Assembly (NCBI RefSeq): GCF_003143515.1
Contig: NZ_CP029343.1
Coordinates: 1,674,001 to 1,738,000 of the forward strand
Origin: Massilia oculi
GTDB lineage: Bacteria > Pseudomonadota > Gammaproteobacteria > Burkholderiales > Burkholderiaceae_D
Length of the DNA stretch: 64,000 nucleotides
Direction: 5' to 3'
Part shown: positions 7,466-16,473 of the stretch, piece after piece
Position numbering within the stretch: the first letter of the stretch is position 1
How the letters are laid out: each line of letters begins with the position of its first letter
Translations under genes and position numbers: made by a program
Notes under the pieces: model-generated
What the model saw: only the letters and a program-made list of their open reading frames with translations
Told to the model about the DNA's origin: nothing
Databases searched by the model: none

Positions 7466-8778
7466 TGGCCCTGGCCGATTCCTTGCGCGCCGTCGACATC
7501 GGCGCAGTGCCGGTGGCGACGCCGACCGGGCGCCTGGTCGGCGCCCAGGGGCTGCTGCTGGAGTCGAGCGGCTGCCGCCTGCACACGGGACAGCGCTGCC
7601 GCATCGAGAAAGTCGACGGCGAGTGGCTCGACGCGCAGGTGGTGGGCTTTCGCGACAAGGTGTCCTACCTGATGCCGTTCAAGAAGGCGACCGGCCTGGC
7701 CACCGGCGCGCGCGTGCTGCCCACGCCGGACAAGAGCGACCTGATGATCGGGCCTTCGTGGCTGGGACGCATGGTCAACGGCCTGGGCGAGCCGATCGAC
7801 GGCCTGGGCCGCCTCGGCGGCGACCAGCCATTGTCGACCACCCCGCCGCGCGTCAATCCCCTGAAGAAGGCGCCGGTCGAGGAACCGCTCGACGTCGGCG
7901 TGCGCGCCATCAACGCCATGCTCACCATCGGCAAGGGCCAGCGCGTCGGCCTGATGGCCGGTTCCGGGGTCGGCAAGTCGGTGCTGCTGGGCCTGATCAC
8001 GCGCCAGACCGTGGCCGACGTGATCGTGGTCGGCCTGATCGGCGAACGAAACCGCGAAGTGCGCGAATTCGTCGAGCGTTCGCTCGGCCCCGACGGCCTG
8101 AAACGCGCGGTGCTGGTGGTGGCGCCGGCCGACGAAAGCCCCCTGATGCGGGTGATGGCGACCGAGATGTGCCACGCGATCGCGGCCCATTTCCGCGACC
8201 GTGGCCAGAACGTGCTGCTGCTGTGCGATTCGCTGACCCGCTACGCGATGGCGCTGCGCGAAGTGGCGCTGTCGCTGGGCGAGCCGCCGGCCACGCGCGG
8301 CTACCCACCGTCGGTGTTCTCGAACATGCCGCAGCTGGTCGAATCGGCCGGGAATGGGGAACACCCGCGAGGCAGCATGAGCGCCATCTATACGGTGCTG
8401 GCCGAGGGCGACGACCAGCAGGACCCGGTGGTCGACTCGGCGCGCGCGATCCTCGACGGCCATATCGTGCTCACGCGCGAGCTGGCCGAGCGCGGCCACT
8501 ATCCGGCGATCGACGTCGCCCAGTCGATCTCGCGCTGCATGGCGCAGGTGGTGCCGCAGGAACACGCGCTGGCCGCGCGCAAGCTGAAGGCCGCGATGGC
8601 GCGCCATGCGCGCGTGCGCGACCTGATCCCGCTCGGCGCCTACGTGCCGGGCGCCGATCCCGAGACCGACCGCGCGGTGCAGCTGCAGCCGCAGATCGAA
8701 GCCTTCCTGTGCCAGGGCACCCGCGAGGAAGCTCCCATGGATGGCTGTGTCGATGCCCTGAAAGCGATGATGGAATGA
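7462..8778 (+). CDS. fliI: FliI, flagellum-specific export ATPase
   Basis: FliI is the hexameric ATPase that drives export chaperone release. The 438-residue protein is of family length. The Walker A motif AGSGVGKS is at residues 166-173 and a Walker B-like VLLLCDSLTRYA is near residue 250, followed by GEPPATRGYPPSVFSNMPQL, a signature of type III ATPases. The start and stop both overlap neighbours as ATGA, so fliH-fliI-fliJ are tightly coupled. Confidence 0.98.
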   Translation: MMALADSLRAVDIGAVPVATPTGRLVGAQGLLLESSGCRLHTGQRCRIEKVDGEWLDAQVVGFRDKVSYLMPFKKATGLATGARVLPTPDKSDLMIGPSWLGRMVNGLGEPIDGLGRLGGDQPLSTTPPRVNPLKKAPVEEPLDVGVRAINAMLTIGKGQRVGLMAGSGVGKSVLLGLITRQTVADVIVVGLIGERNREVREFVERSLGPDGLKRAVLVVAPADESPLMRVMATEMCHAIAAHFRDRGQNVLLLCDSLTRYAMALREVALSLGEPPATRGYPPSVFSNMPQLVESAGNGEHPRGSMSAIYTVLAEGDDQQDPVVDSARAILDGHIVLTRELAERGHYPAIDVAQSISRCMAQVVPQEHALAARKLKAAMARHARVRDLIPLGAYVPGADPETDRAVQLQPQIEAFLCQGTREEAPMDGCVDALKAMME

Positions 8779-9266
8779 AGCGAGAACACACGATCCGCAG
8801 CATCGGCACCCTGGTGCAACTGCGTTCGACCCAGGTCGACCGCCTGCAGGCCGACCTGGCCAGCCAGGAAGCGACCCGGCTGCGCTACCAGAACAACCTG
8901 GAGCGGCTGACGGCGCTGGCCGAAGGCAGCGGCGCCTCCGGCAATGCGCGCGGCGCCAGCGGCGCCGGCGGCACCCCACCGCTGCTGTCGCCGGCGCTGG
9001 CCCTGAACTGCGGCGCCTACAAGCAGGGCGTGCTGGCCCTGGCCGACAGCCACCGCACCGACCTGTCGCTGCACGAAGCGAATATGGCGGTGGCCCAGGG
9101 CCGCCTGAAGGATGCCTGGGTCCGGCGCGAACTGCTGGGCAAGGTGCTGGTGCGCGAGCAGGATGCGCACGCGGCGGACAAGGAACGCGCCACCCGAAAG
9201 CGCGAGGACGATATCGCCACCCAGGCATGGATGGCCGGAAAAACGGGCGGCCAGGCCGCGGCTTGA
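8775..9266 (+). CDS. fliJ: FliJ-like export chaperone/stalk protein
   Basis: This 163-residue protein begins in an ATGA overlap with fliI. FliJ inserts as a coiled-coil stalk into the FliI ring and recycles chaperones. The sequence shows two long helical segments rich in Gln, Arg, Glu and Leu (about 10-50 and 95-155) joined by a Gly/Ser/Ala linker, consistent with an antiparallel coiled coil. FliJ is poorly conserved, so the call rests on length, coiled-coil form and the fliH-fliI-fliJ order. Confidence 0.85.
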   Translation: MKREHTIRSIGTLVQLRSTQVDRLQADLASQEATRLRYQNNLERLTALAEGSGASGNARGASGAGGTPPLLSPALALNCGAYKQGVLALADSHRTDLSLHEANMAVAQGRLKDAWVRRELLGKVLVREQDAHAADKERATRKREDDIATQAWMAGKTGGQAAA

Positions 9267-9298
9267 GCCAAGCATACGAATAAACCTAGGAGCAATTC

Positions 9299-10693
9299 AT
9301 GGCAACAGCAATCAGCGCCCCAACCTACGATCCGATTCCGACCGCGAACGACCTCGCCGACAAGTACATCGCATCGCGCCAGCAAATCCTGAACAACCAG
9401 ACCAAGGCGGCGACCGCCACCGAGAAGGCCCTGACCGATCTGAACTCGGCGCTGTCCGCATTCCAGACCAGCCTGGCCTCGCTCACCGGCCTGAACAAGA
9501 CCATGTATGCGCAGTCGGCGACCTTCAGCGATGCCACGCTGGGCAGCGCCACCGCGTCCAGCACCGCCGCCCCTGGCACCTATGCCTTCTTCGTCAAGCA
9601 GCTGGCGGCCGTCAGCCAGGTGTCGTACTCCGGCCTGACCGACAATGCCGGCGTCGGCGGCAAGCTGACCGTGAACATGGGCGGCGCTGCCGCCTTCGAA
9701 GTGAATATGGCGACCGCCGATGCCGACGGCAACGGCACCCTGAGCACGCGCGAACTGGCCGCGGCGATCAATGCCGCCGCCGGCAACGACGGCAAGATCA
9801 CCGCGTCCGTGATCAACACCGGCGGCACCGCCGAGCTGGTCCTGACCTCGAAGGACACCGGCGCCAATACCGCGATCACGCTCGACACCAGCCTGGTCAC
9901 GGGCGCTTCGAGCCTGGCCGCCGCCAACGCCGACCCGGACCGGCGCCGCGTGCTGTCGCTGGCCCAGGACGCCGAGATCCGCGTCGGTTCCGAGGACGGC
10001 ACCGCGATCGTCCAGGCCAGCAATACCTTCACCGCCATCGACGGCGTCAAGATGACCTTCACCAAGGTCCAGGCCAGCGGCGCCAGCCCGTTCACCCTGA
10101 CCGTCGGCCAGGACGACAAGACCACCACCGACAACGTCAAGGCCTTCATCGAAGCCTTCAACAAGCTCAGGAACGTGCTCAAGACGCTGACCAAGCCCGG
10201 CGACAAGGCCAATGAAGTCGCCGGCGGCGCCTTCGCCCACGATGGCGGGGTGCGCGCGCTGAACGACCGCCTGACCGCCCTGCTGCGTCCGGACGGCGGC
10301 GAGTCGCTGGCCAACTACGGCATCGTCGCCACCCGCAGCGGCACCCTGGAACTGGACGAGGACCGCCTGCTCGCCCAGCTGGCGCGCAATCCGGCCGGCC
10401 TCGACGCGGTGATCGGCTCGACCGCCGTGGCATCGTCGGGCGGCATCGCGGGCGCCCTCGACAAGTATGTGAAGACCTGGAGCAACGGCGTCGACGGCCA
10501 GATCAAGCTGCGCCGCGAACAGACCAGCACCCTGCAGACCAGGCTGGCCGACCGCCAGGCCAAGCTCGACGATCAGCACAAGGCCGCCTACGACCGCTAC
10601 CTGAAACAGTTCACGCAGCTGCAGACCATGCAGAACCAGATGAACCATAACGTGACCTTGTTCGATGCCCTGTTCGGCAACGACAAGGACTGA
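9299..10693 (+). CDS. fliD: FliD, flagellar filament cap (copy 1)
   Basis: FliD (HAP2) caps the growing filament and folds flagellin subunits. The 464-residue protein has a coiled N-terminus (about 20-70), the FliD_N block with GTYAFFVKQLAAVSQVSY and a C-terminal block with VKAFIEAFNKLRNVLKTL and ANYGIVATRSGTLELDEDRLLAQL, ending in a coiled helix. A good Shine-Dalgarno (AGGAG) precedes it in a 32-base gap after fliJ. It is followed by fliS, as in lateral systems where this gene is lafB. A second, different FliD is encoded at 27935-29263. Confidence 0.93.
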   Translation: MATAISAPTYDPIPTANDLADKYIASRQQILNNQTKAATATEKALTDLNSALSAFQTSLASLTGLNKTMYAQSATFSDATLGSATASSTAAPGTYAFFVKQLAAVSQVSYSGLTDNAGVGGKLTVNMGGAAAFEVNMATADADGNGTLSTRELAAAINAAAGNDGKITASVINTGGTAELVLTSKDTGANTAITLDTSLVTGASSLAAANADPDRRRVLSLAQDAEIRVGSEDGTAIVQASNTFTAIDGVKMTFTKVQASGASPFTLTVGQDDKTTTDNVKAFIEAFNKLRNVLKTLTKPGDKANEVAGGAFAHDGGVRALNDRLTALLRPDGGESLANYGIVATRSGTLELDEDRLLAQLARNPAGLDAVIGSTAVASSGGIAGALDKYVKTWSNGVDGQIKLRREQTSTLQTRLADRQAKLDDQHKAAYDRYLKQFTQLQTMQNQMNHNVTLFDALFGNDKD

Positions 10694-10706
10694 AGAAAGC
10701 CCCAAT

Positions 10707-11096
10707 ATGTCCTATCAGGAAGCCTACGGCAGCTACCACGCCGTCAACCTGGACGCGCAAACCTCGCGCGCCTCGCCGGTCGAGCTGGTGCTGCTGCTCA
10801 CCGACGGCCTGCTCGACGAACTGGCGCGCGCACGCGCCCACATCGTCGCGCGCCGCTACGAAGCCAAGGGCAAGAGCATCGACAAGTGCGTCGAGATCAT
10901 CAACGGCCTGTCGAGCTCCCTCGACTTCGAGAGCGGCGGCGAGACCGTCGCCAACCTGGCGAACATCTACGAGTTCTGCGCCATCCGCCTGCACGGGGCC
11001 AGCATCAAGCTCGATCCGGTGATGATCGACGAAGTGGTGCAGATCCTCACCACCATCCGCCAGGGCTGGAAAGGCGTGCAGGAACGCAATGGATAG
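10707..11096 (+). CDS. fliS: FliS, flagellin export chaperone
   Basis: FliS binds the flagellin C-terminus and prevents premature polymerisation. I start at the ATG at 10707 (129 residues), which begins with the family's M-S-Y-Q-E-A-Y motif; a longer in-frame start lies inside fliD and is unlikely. Further family marks are ASPVELVLLLTDGLLDELARA and IINGLSSSLDFESGGETVANLANIYEF. Its end overlaps fliT by eight bases. No flagellin gene is in the window, so its client is encoded elsewhere. Confidence 0.96.
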   Translation: MSYQEAYGSYHAVNLDAQTSRASPVELVLLLTDGLLDELARARAHIVARRYEAKGKSIDKCVEIINGLSSSLDFESGGETVANLANIYEFCAIRLHGASIKLDPVMIDEVVQILTTIRQGWKGVQERNG

Positions 11097-11406
11097 GACG
11101 CCCGCCATCGAGCGCCTGGCCGCGCGCCTGCGCGACGCCGGCACGCGCGGCGACTGGGACCTGCTCGAGCGCGCCGCGCGCGAGCTCGTCCCCCAGCTCG
11201 AGGCGCTGGCCGCGCACGGCGGCTGGAGCGCGCGCGAACGCGCGGCCCTGGCCGGCCTGCGCGCCGCCCACGATGGAGCGGCCCAGGCCAGCGCCGAGGC
11301 CGCCGCCGGCCTGCAGGAACTGCTGGACGATTTGCACGACAACCAGGAAGGCCGCATGGCCTATGCCCTCGCGGGCGAACTCGAACCGGGCAGCATCACA
11401 CAATGA
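11089..11406 (+). CDS. fliT: FliT-like flagellar chaperone (LafD position)
   Basis: This 105-residue, mainly helical protein lies between fliS and fliK and overlaps both. In other flagellar systems this slot encodes FliT/LafD, the chaperone for the FliD cap. The sequence is rich in Ala, Arg, Leu and Glu with no membrane segment, compatible with a small four-helix chaperone (WDLLERAARELVPQLEAL, LQELLDDLHDNQEGRMAYAL). FliT proteins diverge strongly, so the call rests largely on gene order. Confidence 0.65.
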   Translation: MDRTPAIERLAARLRDAGTRGDWDLLERAARELVPQLEALAAHGGWSARERAALAGLRAAHDGAAQASAEAAAGLQELLDDLHDNQEGRMAYALAGELEPGSITQ

Positions 11407-12635
11407 ATTTTTCCATGAATAGCGCGATGAATGCCATGAACGCCGCCGGCAATACCGCCGCCAGGGCCGCCGCCAACGGCGCCCCGCTCGACGCGGCCCC
11501 GGCGCCCGCAGACGCGGCGGCGCCGTTGACCGCGCTGGCGCCGGGCGCCGCCGCGGCCCTGCCGCAGCCGGCCGCCCAGGTGCTGCCGTTCCAGCACTGG
11601 ATCGCGGTCGACGGCGCCCTGCCGGCGCTGGACGCGACCGCACCAGGCGACGCCGCCGCGCCCGAGGCCACGCCCGACGACAGCGCGTCCGAGCGGGACG
11701 ACGACGTCCTCGTCGCCGAGCAGGCCGTGGCGATCGACGCCGCGCTGGCCGCGATGACGCCGCAAGTCGCGCCGGCCGCGCTGCCGGCCATGATGATGGC
11801 GATGCCGGGCGCCAAGCCGGCCGCCAACGACGGCGCCGCAACGGTCACGGCGGCCCCCGCTGCCGCCGTGGCCGCCGTCACCGACGCGCTCGCAGCATCC
11901 GAGGCCCAGCCCGCGGTCGCGACCCGCGCCGCGCCGGAAACCCCGGTCGTGCCGCTGGCGGCAACCGCGCCGGCCGCGCCACGCACCGACGCCGCCGCCC
12001 AATCCTTGCCGCCGGCACCGGCACCGGCAGCGGTCCCGGCCGCATCGAGCGCGCCGGCCGCCGCGCTGGCCGCCGACACAGCGCGCGACGGCGCCGACAG
12101 CACCCCGACCACCGCCGCCGCCGGCGTGACCGCCCCGAGCCAGCCGGCCGCCGCGCGCGGCGCCGGCAGCGTGGTCCTGGCCGGTCCGCCGACCGCCTGG
12201 CGCCAGACCCTGCAGGAAGCGCTGGGCGAGCGGCTCCAGGTCCAGCTCGGCCGTGGCGCCGAACAAGCCACGATCCGCCTCGAGCCGCCGATGCTGGGCC
12301 GGATCGACATCTCGGTGCGCCACAGCGGCGGCAACCTCGAGGTGCACATCGCCGCCACCAATACCGAAGTGCTGCGCCAGCTGAACACGGTCAGCGACAA
12401 CCTGCGCAGCGACCTGGCCGGACGCCAGTACAGCAACGTCTCGGTCAGTGTGAGCGAGACCCCGCGCGCCCAAGGCACCGCCCAGGCCGGCAACCAGCCG
12501 TCCAGCCAGCCGGGCGCCGACGCCGGGGGCCGCGGCCGCCAGGAAGAGCAGCAACAGCGCCAGCGCACGCCCGGCCTGGCCCTGAACGATGCCGGCGACG
12601 CCGGTTCCCTGTTTTCGATGAATGACCGCGACTAG
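11403..12635 (+). CDS. fliK: FliK-type hook-length control protein
   Basis: FliK is the secreted ruler that sets hook length and triggers the FlhB specificity switch. The 410-residue protein has a long low-complexity Ala/Pro region (about 15-255) and a compact C-terminal hook-length domain (about 260-355): WRQTLQEALGERLQVQL, ATIRLEPPMLGRIDISV and TEVLRQLNTVSDNLRSDLA. That LxPxxLGxxxV pattern is the family hallmark. It overlaps fliT as ATGA and is followed three bases later by fliL. Confidence 0.93.
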   Translation: MNFSMNSAMNAMNAAGNTAARAAANGAPLDAAPAPADAAAPLTALAPGAAAALPQPAAQVLPFQHWIAVDGALPALDATAPGDAAAPEATPDDSASERDDDVLVAEQAVAIDAALAAMTPQVAPAALPAMMMAMPGAKPAANDGAATVTAAPAAAVAAVTDALAASEAQPAVATRAAPETPVVPLAATAPAAPRTDAAAQSLPPAPAPAAVPAASSAPAAALAADTARDGADSTPTTAAAGVTAPSQPAAARGAGSVVLAGPPTAWRQTLQEALGERLQVQLGRGAEQATIRLEPPMLGRIDISVRHSGGNLEVHIAATNTEVLRQLNTVSDNLRSDLAGRQYSNVSVSVSETPRAQGTAQAGNQPSSQPGADAGGRGRQEEQQQRQRTPGLALNDAGDAGSLFSMNDRD

Positions 12636-12638
12636 ACC

Positions 12639-13091
12639 ATGAAAGCAAAACTGATCATCGCATTCGCCGGCGTCGCAGTAGCGGCGGCGGCCGCCGCCGG
12701 CGGCGCCATGTGGTACATGAATCCAGCCCCCGCCGCCGGCGCCGTCGCCGCCAAGCCGGCCCCGGAGAAGAAGCTGACCAAGTACGTCACCCTGGACAAG
12801 GTGATCGTCATGCTGCGCCGCGCGCCGAACGAGCAGGCCGCGCACTACCTGTCGGTCGACCTGGTGCTGGCCACCACCCCGGCCGAGGAAAAGGAAACCA
12901 AGGAGCAACTGCCGCTGCTGCGCAGCATCGCCGTGTCGGCGCTGTCGGCGCGCACCCTGGCCGAAGCCTCGAGCATGTCGGTCGACCAGTACGCGTCCGA
13001 GCTGAACAAGGTATTCGACGCCAACTACGAAAAGGAAAACCACGTGAAGCCGTTTTCCGAAGTCATGGTCGGCAAGCTGATCATCGAGTGA
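12639..13091 (+). CDS. fliL: FliL, stator-associated basal body protein
   Basis: FliL is a single-pass inner-membrane protein that surrounds and supports the MotAB stators. The 150-residue protein has one N-terminal hydrophobic segment (about 4-26), an Ala/Pro linker and a periplasmic domain with YVTLDKVIVMLRR, HYLSVDLVLATT and the C-terminal KPFSEVMVGKLIIE. Its place between fliK and fliA matches lafF of lateral systems. Confidence 0.92.
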   Translation: MKAKLIIAFAGVAVAAAAAAGGAMWYMNPAPAAGAVAAKPAPEKKLTKYVTLDKVIVMLRRAPNEQAAHYLSVDLVLATTPAEEKETKEQLPLLRSIAVSALSARTLAEASSMSVDQYASELNKVFDANYEKENHVKPFSEVMVGKLIIE

Positions 13092-13113
13092 CGCGAACCC
13101 GCCTGGTGACCAC

Positions 13114-13851
13114 GTGGCCTATATGAGCGACTACCTCGACGTTGCCGCCGCCGACTACGGCGATGCGGCGACCAGCGCCGGCATGAGCGCGCAGGAGGAA
13201 GGGCGCCACCTGCTGGCCTACGCGCCGCTGGTCAAGCGCATCGCGCGCCAGCTCGGCAGCCAGGTCTCGGGCGCGCTCGGGCGCGAGGACATGGAACAGA
13301 TCGGCCTGATGGGCCTGCTCGAAGCGCTGCGCCGCTACGGCCAGCCCGACACCGGTTTTTCGAGCTATGCGGCGCTGCGCGTGCGCGGCGCCATCCTCGA
13401 CGAGCTGCGGCGCCAGGACTGGCGTCCGCGCGCGGTGCGCCAGGAAAGCCATCGCCAGCGCGATGCCCTGCGCGCGCTGACCCGCAGCCTGGGGCGCGAG
13501 CCGAACGAGAAGGAAGCGGCCGCGGCCCTGGGCCTGTCCGCGGAAGAGTATCAACAGTATCTGCTCGACGACAGCGCCGAGGAAATGCTGAGCTTCGATG
13601 AAGTATTGCAGGAAGCGGTCGCCGAAGCCCATCACACCCCCGGCCCGGAAGAACAGTTCATGGTGCGGCGCAGCCTGGAACAGGTGCTGACCACCCTCAA
13701 CGAAAAGGAGCAGCGCGTGATCCAGATGATCTACGAGTTCGAACTGAGCTACAAGGAAATCGCCGCCGTCCTCGACCTGTCCGATGCCCGCGTCTGCCAG
13801 CTCAACAAAAGTGCGCTGGCCAAGATGAAGGCCGCGCTCCAGCGCGACTGA
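13114..13851 (+). CDS. fliA: FliA, flagellar sigma-28 factor
   Basis: FliA directs RNA polymerase to late flagellar promoters. A GTG at 13114, with GGTGA four bases upstream, is preferred over the ATG at 13123; the two give 245 or 242 residues. Region 2 is seen as LVKRIARQL through EQIGLMGLLEALRRYG and GFSSYAALRVRGAILDELRRQDWRPRAVR; regions 3 and 4 follow, ending with NEKEQRVIQMIYEFELSYKEIAAVLDLSDARVCQL, a helix-turn-helix that reads the -35 element. Its antagonist flgM is encoded 2 kb downstream. In Flag-2 systems this gene is called lafS. Confidence 0.97.
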   Translation: MAYMSDYLDVAAADYGDAATSAGMSAQEEGRHLLAYAPLVKRIARQLGSQVSGALGREDMEQIGLMGLLEALRRYGQPDTGFSSYAALRVRGAILDELRRQDWRPRAVRQESHRQRDALRALTRSLGREPNEKEAAAALGLSAEEYQQYLLDDSAEEMLSFDEVLQEAVAEAHHTPGPEEQFMVRRSLEQVLTTLNEKEQRVIQMIYEFELSYKEIAAVLDLSDARVCQLNKSALAKMKAALQRD

Positions 13852-13886
13852 ACCGAACAACAGAAAACGCCAGAAAGGCTTACGTC

Positions 13887-14798
13887 ATGCAGCAACTACT
13901 CGGTATCGCCATCGTGCTCGGCGCCGTCTTCGGCGGTTTCACGATCATGGGAGGCACCTTCTCCGCGATCTTCCATCCGGTCGAGATCCTGATCATCGGC
14001 GGCGCCGCCTTCGGCGCCCTGGTGCTGGGCAACCCCAGGCACGTGCTGTCCGAGATGGGCCACCAGCTCAAGAAGGTCGCGGCGCGCAAGAAGCACGACT
14101 CCGAATTCCAGCGCCAGCTGCTGCTCCTGATGTACGAACTGCTGCAGACCGCCGCCGGCGGCCTGAAGGCCCTCGACGCCCACGTCGAGGCGCCCGCCGA
14201 AAGCCCGCTGTTCCAGCGCTATCCGCTGATCCTGGACGAGCCGAAGCTGCTGGCCTTCATCGTCGACAATTTCCGCCTGATGGCCATGGGCAAGATCAAC
14301 GCCCACGAGCTGGAGGGGGTGCTGGAGCAGGAACTGGAAGCCATCCACGAAGAGCTGACCCAGCCCTCCAAATCACTGCAAAAAATCGCCGAGGCGATGC
14401 CGGGCTTCGGCATCCTGGCCGCGGTGCTGGGCATCGTGATGGCCATGTTCTCGGTCTCGGGCGGCGCCGATTCGGGCGAGATCGCCGAGAAGGTCGGCGC
14501 GGCCATGGTCGGCACCTTCATCGGCATCTTCTTCTGCTACGGCGTGCTCGAGCCGCTGGCCAACCTGATGAAGCAGACCGTCAATTCGGACGCCTCGACC
14601 ATGGAGACCGTCAAGGTGGTGCTGTGCACCCACGTCGCCGGCAAGCCGGCGCTGCTGGCGATCGACGCCGGCCGGCGCCTGATCCAGCTGAACACCAAGC
14701 CCAGCTTCGCCCAGCTCGAACAGTGGATCAACGCCATGGGCGGCGAAGACGAATCGCAGAACAAGCGGCGCCGCGGCAGCGACCGCATGACGGGGTAA
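13887..14798 (+). CDS. motA: MotA-type stator protein (LafT-like)
   Basis: MotA and MotB form the proton-driven (or sodium-driven) stator unit. The 303-residue protein has four membrane helices: two near the N-terminus (about 3-22 and 30-48) and two near 165-185 and 198-220. The channel prolines are conserved in AEAMPGFGILAAVLGIV and FCYGVLEPLANL. The cytoplasmic loop is of normal length. An AGAAAGG-like ribosome-binding site precedes it. It lies beside fliA as lafT does beside lafS, indicating a stator dedicated to this flagellum. Confidence 0.96.
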   Translation: MQQLLGIAIVLGAVFGGFTIMGGTFSAIFHPVEILIIGGAAFGALVLGNPRHVLSEMGHQLKKVAARKKHDSEFQRQLLLLMYELLQTAAGGLKALDAHVEAPAESPLFQRYPLILDEPKLLAFIVDNFRLMAMGKINAHELEGVLEQELEAIHEELTQPSKSLQKIAEAMPGFGILAAVLGIVMAMFSVSGGADSGEIAEKVGAAMVGTFIGIFFCYGVLEPLANLMKQTVNSDASTMETVKVVLCTHVAGKPALLAIDAGRRLIQLNTKPSFAQLEQWINAMGGEDESQNKRRRGSDRMTG

Positions 14799-14801
14799 GA
14801 C

Positions 14802-15749
14802 GTGTCGAAACCGAACGACAAGCACGAATCGACCATCGTCAAGCGCGGCGGCGGCAAGCACCAGCACGACGAGCACGGCGGGGCCTGGAAAGTCGCGTTC
14901 GCCGACTTCTGCCTGGCCCTGATGGCGCTGTTCCTGGTGCTGTGGCTGATCGCCGCGCGCGAGCAGCAGAACCTAAAGGCGATCGTGCGCGACGCAACGG
15001 ACTCCGGCATGCTCGAGGGCCAGGGCCAGAAACCGGCCATCGCCACCGAGCCGAGCGGCAGCCTGATCGAGCGTTTCGAAGTCCCGCGCACCGGCAATGC
15101 CGGCACCAGCAACCCGGGCAGCCCGAGCGCGCCGCGCACCGCCTACGAGACCCCGGCCGACCTGGCCGCCCTGTCGAAGGCCCTGACCGAGCTGTCGGAG
15201 AGCGCCGGCCTGGCCTCGAACCTCTCCACCGTGGTCACGCCCTACGGCCTGCGCGTGATGCTGCACGATACCGATAAACAGGGCATGTTCATGCGCGGCA
15301 GCGCACTGCCCACCGGCCGCTTCGCGCGCCTGCTGCAGAAGATGGGGCCGCTGTTCGCCCAGATGCGCAACCAGATGCTGGTCATCGGCCATACCGATTC
15401 GAGCCGCTACGCCGGCGGCGACAAGGGCGGCTACTCGAACTGGGCCTTGTCGACCGACCGCGCGCTGTCCGCGCGCGCCCAGCTGCTCGCCGGCGGCATG
15501 CACAGCAGTACCGTGCTGCAGGTGGTCGGCATGGCCGACCGCGGCCCGCTGCACCCGGAAGCCCCGCTCGACGGCATGAACCGCCGCATCGAACTCCTGA
15601 TCCTGACCAGCGCCCAGTCGCGCGCGGTGGCGAACATGTTCGGCGCGCCCGGCAGCCACGGCACGGCGCTGGGCAGCGGCGCGTCGGTCACCATGCCGGG
15701 CGCCGCGGACCTGGAACAACTGCGCGGCCAACTGCCGACTTCGCCATGA
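14802..15749 (+). CDS. motB: MotB-type stator protein (LafU-like)
   Basis: MotB anchors the stator to peptidoglycan and carries the ion-conducting aspartate. The 315-residue protein starts with GTG three bases after motA. The membrane helix near residues 28-50 contains the F-A-D-F motif with the essential Asp. The Asn/Pro-rich periplasmic plug and linker are followed by an OmpA-like domain (about 185-265) with VIGHTDSSRYAGG, NWALSTDRALSARAQLL and MNRRIELLI, which binds peptidoglycan. Confidence 0.96.
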   Translation: MSKPNDKHESTIVKRGGGKHQHDEHGGAWKVAFADFCLALMALFLVLWLIAAREQQNLKAIVRDATDSGMLEGQGQKPAIATEPSGSLIERFEVPRTGNAGTSNPGSPSAPRTAYETPADLAALSKALTELSESAGLASNLSTVVTPYGLRVMLHDTDKQGMFMRGSALPTGRFARLLQKMGPLFAQMRNQMLVIGHTDSSRYAGGDKGGYSNWALSTDRALSARAQLLAGGMHSSTVLQVVGMADRGPLHPEAPLDGMNRRIELLILTSAQSRAVANMFGAPGSHGTALGSGASVTMPGAADLEQLRGQLPTSP

Positions 15750-15778
15750 CGATCCAACCGAAATCCCGAGGTAACCGC

Positions 15779-16042
15779 ATGAAAATCACCGGCTCGTCCG
15801 TATCCACCGTCACCATCGGCGCCCAGACCGTGTCGGTGCCGGTGCAGGCCGAGGCGCCGGCCGCGCCGGCCGCCGCCCTGCAATCCGAAGTGCTGAAGCC
15901 GGCCGCCGAAGCGATGCGCGCGATGCCCGATTTCGACGCCGCCCGCGTGGCCGAGCTGCGCGACGCGCTGGCGCGCGGCGAGCTGCCCTTCGATCCGGGC
16001 CGCCTGGCCGGCCTGATCCAGAAATTCCACGGAGGGCGCTGA
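15779..16042 (+). CDS. flgM: FlgM, anti-sigma-28 factor
   Basis: FlgM holds FliA inactive until it is exported through the finished hook-basal body. I choose the ATG at 15779 (87 residues) since GAGGT lies 7 bases before it and the product begins M-K-I as many FlgM do; an in-frame ATG at 15746 overlaps motB. The C-terminal binding region is clear: RVAELRDALARGELPFDPGR followed by LAGLIQKFH. The presence of fliA and flgM in one cluster means that late-gene control of this flagellum is encoded locally. Confidence 0.9.
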   Translation: MKITGSSVSTVTIGAQTVSVPVQAEAPAAPAAALQSEVLKPAAEAMRAMPDFDAARVAELRDALARGELPFDPGRLAGLIQKFHGGR

Positions 16043-16044
16043 AG

Positions 16045-16473
16045 ATGGCCACCCTCACCCGCCAGCAGGCCAACACGCTGCTGCTCGAAGGCGTCCGGAA
16101 GGACCTGGCCGAAGCGGCCGCCATCCACACGCTGCTGGAACAGCAGTTCGAGGCCGCGGTACGCCACCGCAGCGCCGAACTGACCGCGCTGGCCGACGAC
16201 CTGGCGCCGCTGCTCGAGGCAATGGAAGCGCGCCGCCAGCAGCGCGTGCAGCTGGTGCGCGCCCTGCTCGGCCCGGACGCCTCGATGGCGCAATACAGCG
16301 CCAGCCTGGCCGACGGCGCGCGCGCGAGCTTCGACGCCGCCTGGGCGGAGCTGGAAGCCATCGTGGTCGCCTGCAAGGAAGCGACCACGCGCAACGGCCG
16401 CCTGCTGGCCGAGCAGTATTCCGTGATGCAGCGCGTGCTGCATGGCGAGGACGAGATCTATGCGCCACGCTGA
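16045..16473 (+). CDS. flgN: FlgN, chaperone for FlgK and FlgL
   Basis: FlgN escorts the hook-filament junction proteins FlgK and FlgL to the export gate. The 142-residue protein is entirely helical with no membrane segment. It begins two bases after flgM, the standard flgM-flgN order. Helical blocks such as LLLEGVRKDLAEAAAIHTLLEQQFEA and LADDLAPLLEAMEARRQQRVQLVRALLG fit the FlgN family's N-terminal coiled pattern. Primary sequence is weakly conserved in this family. Confidence 0.85.
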   Translation: MATLTRQQANTLLLEGVRKDLAEAAAIHTLLEQQFEAAVRHRSAELTALADDLAPLLEAMEARRQQRVQLVRALLGPDASMAQYSASLADGARASFDAAWAELEAIVVACKEATTRNGRLLAEQYSVMQRVLHGEDEIYAPR